A stretch of DNA of 64,000 nt from Gnetum montanum (Eukaryota > Streptophyta > Gnetopsida > Gnetales > Gnetaceae): positions 45,733-109,732 of the forward strand of contig MNCI01028925.1 of NCBI GenBank assembly GCA_015680685.1, in the 5' to 3' direction. Below are positions 60,896-64,000 of the stretch, one piece after another. Position numbers and translations under genes: made by a program. The notes below the pieces were generated by a model, which saw only the letters and a program-made list of their open reading frames with translations, had not been told where the DNA came from and did no database searches. Numbering within the stretch: position 1 is the first letter of the stretch; each line of letters begins with the position of its first letter.

Positions 60896-63800
60896 ATCCT
60901 CCTTCCTATCCTTAGGATGAAGAGTATTACATGGGGTAAACATGGATAACATAGGTTGATCATGGCAGACTAATGAAATTGATTCTTTCTACTGTAGCAA
61001 AAGGAAGTATGGTTAAAGCCATGAAAAACAGGATGAAGAGATTAAATAACAAGATAATGGAAACAAATTATATCTTTTAATATTAAGGTGAATATATATA
61101 CACAAGTTATAAAGATTTAAATTGTAAGCATCCACTAAAAGAAATCTTACATCAATGACATCATAAATTCCAGAATGATCTCATCTGAAACATATTACAT
61201 AAAGAAATATGATAAGTTCTCCTTAACACTACATAATTCATAATCCATAGAAAGCATGCTATAAAATACTAAGCATGTAAATCAAATTAATATACATCTA
61301 CTTATGAAATAGTAATCATAATTCCAAATAGCATATAATTTCATCTTATGTTATGAACATCTCCAAAGTACCACATGTACTCCATGCTCTTCCTAGTGAA
61401 AAATATCTATACATAAAACAAAAATATTAGCTCTTGTTGAGTGAGTAAACTTGGCACCATCTTCTGGCTAAATCAAAGATAGGTCTCATGGGGACTAGGT
61501 AGGGCATGTCAACTTGCAAACAATCAATGCAAACCATATCCAAATATACAACCACTATAACATCTAAGATCATTCATTGCAAACATGCCAAAAATCCAAT
61601 GTCATAAATCTATCAATGCAAAGAATATCTAAACACACAACTACCACAAACATCCAAGATCATCTATCAATATGGAACTAAAAGCCCAATGCCAAACAAT
61701 TATCCAACAAGGAATCAATGCATTTGACCATCACAACGATCCAAAACCATGCCAAAATCCCAATTCCAAACAATTATCCAACAAGTATGAGATCAACCCA
61801 TTTGACTATCGCAATGGTCCAAAAACAACATCCATCCACTCCACCCATCAAATGAACAAACAAAGAGGCTAGCACACACTGTACCTAGTGTCAATGTATA
61901 TCAAGTTGTCATGAATACTTTTAAATTTTCAAATCAAAGTTTTCAACAAAATATCAAATTACCATGCACATGAATTTATTATTAGTCTTAATGAATCAAG
62001 GTGGTCCCTATGGATTCCTACCAAGATTCAAACCAAGGTGATCCCTATGGATCCCCACAAAGGTTCCTAAACATGCCAGTGCTAAAGGTATCCCTATGAA
62101 TACCCATCTCTAGTGTTATGGAGGAACCAAACAAAACCAATGAGCCATGAATCACCCTCTCTTACTAGATGGAGCCTGTAGCAAGAGCCACACTGGTGTA
62201 TTAATAGTGTGGGTTAATAAAAAAATCAACTTCAAGGAGCCTCATCTCCAACTAGCCGCAGACTCAGTGCTAGATCCATCATCCAAACACATAGCAAATA
62301 ATCAAACCATGACATCATCTAACCATCTCACAATCATCAAAAGATGGAAAATCAACATTCATAATGAAGGGACTCAACATCATTTTTACATAAGCCAATA
62401 AAAGGACCATCAATTCAACATGTCATCCAAAATTCAAAAAATCTGATATATTCCACAATAATTCCAAGATCAATAATCTATCATGTCCCAACATATCCAA
62501 TGATCTAGGAATCCAACAAAATTCAATTCAAGAGATCCAAATCCTCCAAGATTTCAACACCCAATCACAAGACCAAGCTCAATAAATACAAGTCCCAAAT
62601 ATTTAAAGATTCACAATTAATTAAAAATCATGCCCTTTTATTAATTTGTAATGGTTAATATCCAATAATAACTTCAAAAGAGATATAGCAATGTGAAGGA
62701 TTAGAATTAAGAAATAATACACGTCTCCCAACAACTTCACTATAATTAATAATTAGAAAATTGAACAACCACAATAAAAATCCCATAACTCACACATCCC
62801 TATGAATTTCCTCTTAATTAATGATTCAAATGAAATCTAATATCCATACTTAGTTATTGTAAAAATATTTAACTAATTATAGATTCACAGTAATAGATAT
62901 CAGTCCAACATTAAAGATAATCAAAAATAGAGACATAATGAGTGACTAACAGTAAATCTCATATACTTCTATCAAAAAATCATTTTTTAACTCCTTTCAC
63001 TTCGGTTGGAAATATAACACATACATCTAAGACTCATAAAAATTTCAAAAGAAATTGAGGCACAGATAAGGCATTATTAACTGATGAATCTCTATAATAG
63101 ATTTCTTCATAATTTTAGACAAATTCAAACAACCCCCAAGGATGGAATCATAACTCTAACTAGACATGCTAATTTTTTGAGTACTTCCACTTGAATCTAG
63201 ATGATATATATGTTGTAAGTATTATATTAAAATTTTATAATCAAATACATAATCAAAATAGATATATTTCCTTAACTCTAGACCCTACTGAAATTGTTGA
63301 TATTTTGGGTAGCATTGAAAAACAACATGTAGTGCCTTATCTACAGCAAATTACTATTTAATTTTTCCATAAATGTTGTAGATAATTGCTTAAAAAANAT
63401 ACAAAGAGAGATATCAGCATTTTACTAAGCCATATGTGAATCATCCTAAGTCCTCAAAAGGAAAAATTCATAGGAAGTAATTTAAATTAGGAAAAATAAA
63501 CAAATACAACAATGAAAATTTATATTTAGAACATGGCAATAATACCCATCCCAAATATGCTAGATCTACAATATTTTCCATCAATTAAAATAAAACCCAA
63601 TGTTGATCTATGCAAAACTTGGTGAACTAAAACAACCATGAAAAGGGGACCAAGATTACTCATCCAAAATGTTCCTAGCTTTTGTTACTTGAGTCTTTGC
63701 ACATGATCCCTAGACCAACAAGTTCATCACACTCCTAAAACCTAGCAACCCTCTAACCCAAGAGCTAAGATGCCAAGAATGCTTTGGTTTAAGGAAGTAT

Positions 63801-64000
63801 GTGGTACTTAAAGGCTTATTGTCTAGTTCATCTACCCACAACCCATGTGACCTAGCTACCCTCTCTTTTCTACCTCAAAGACCCATGTGACTCATCTACA
63901 TTTCTCCCCTTTAATCTAAGAAAGAACCAAGTTAAAATTTAAGTTATATAAATTTCATGGATAAATCACATGTCATGCCATCATAGACATACCATGCCCA
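60896..64000. other. AT-rich sequence without recognisable genes
   Basis: TGTAACATCC at 60,893 resembles a plant LTR start, but no matching end or internal frame follows. A related pair of segments around 61,680 and 61,755 shares CCAAACAATTATCCAACAAG, and CCCTATGGATCC-like repeats lie at 62,005-62,090. Position 63,398 is an N. Probably decayed retroelement. Confidence 0.4.

Noticed and set aside
60893-60950. LTR start TGTAACATCC
   Set aside because: No matching end, partner LTR, primer site or internal frame in the remaining 3 kb.

Overview
The window looks like intergenic DNA from a plant with a very large, repeat-dominated genome; a gymnosperm is my best guess, but this is inference. It is AT-rich, almost free of intact genes, and built from old, layered LTR retrotransposons whose reading frames are broken mainly by single-base changes to stop codons, most often TAG. 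I found no intact host protein gene, tRNA, rRNA or CRISPR array.

Layout. (1) 812-16,540 is an old plus-strand Athila-like Ty3/gypsy element (called O). A younger relative (called E, 5,599-15,613) is inserted in its reverse-transcriptase region. E is complete in outline: two LTRs, tRNA-Asp-type primer site, gag, protease, RT, RNase H, integrase, polypurine tract and a 5-bp target duplication. (2) 16,590-29,447 is a minus-strand Tat/Ogre-like element (called A): 5' LTR, gag, protease, then RT, RNase H and a second archaeal-type RNase H, cut before integrase. Between protease and RT lies a multi-exon gene on the opposite (plus) strand, 19,159-23,645, whose second exon resembles the NIF/FCP1 phosphatase domain. 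This is the most unusual object in the window. (3) 30,627-41,008 is a second minus-strand relative (called B) with two LTRs and only gag-protease remnants. It sits between two stretches of decayed plus-strand, coiled-coil-like coding sequence. (4) 42,577-48,443 holds a truncated LTR and a plus-strand Athila-like element (called D) cut in RNase H. It abuts a third minus-strand gag-protease fragment (called C, 48,444-about 51,300). (5) 51,300-59,780 is quieter: tandem duplications, a SINE-like remnant, a GC-rich RING-finger (BOI-type) pseudogene at 54,430-54,951 and a broken Ty1/copia 3' end at 56,769-58,400. (6) 59,785-60,895 is a satellite of about 135-bp units. The remainder, to 64,000, is AT-rich sequence without recognisable genes.

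How parts relate. A, B and C share gag, protease and a GGCC-rich tandem array placed just downstream of protease. In A this array lies exactly between the convergent gag-protease and the antisense NIF-like gene. Each LTR family carries its own repeated or palindromic motif upstream of its TATA box. Single N characters at 36,708, 37,196 and 63,398 mark assembly joins; the segment between the first two appears to be placed in reverse.
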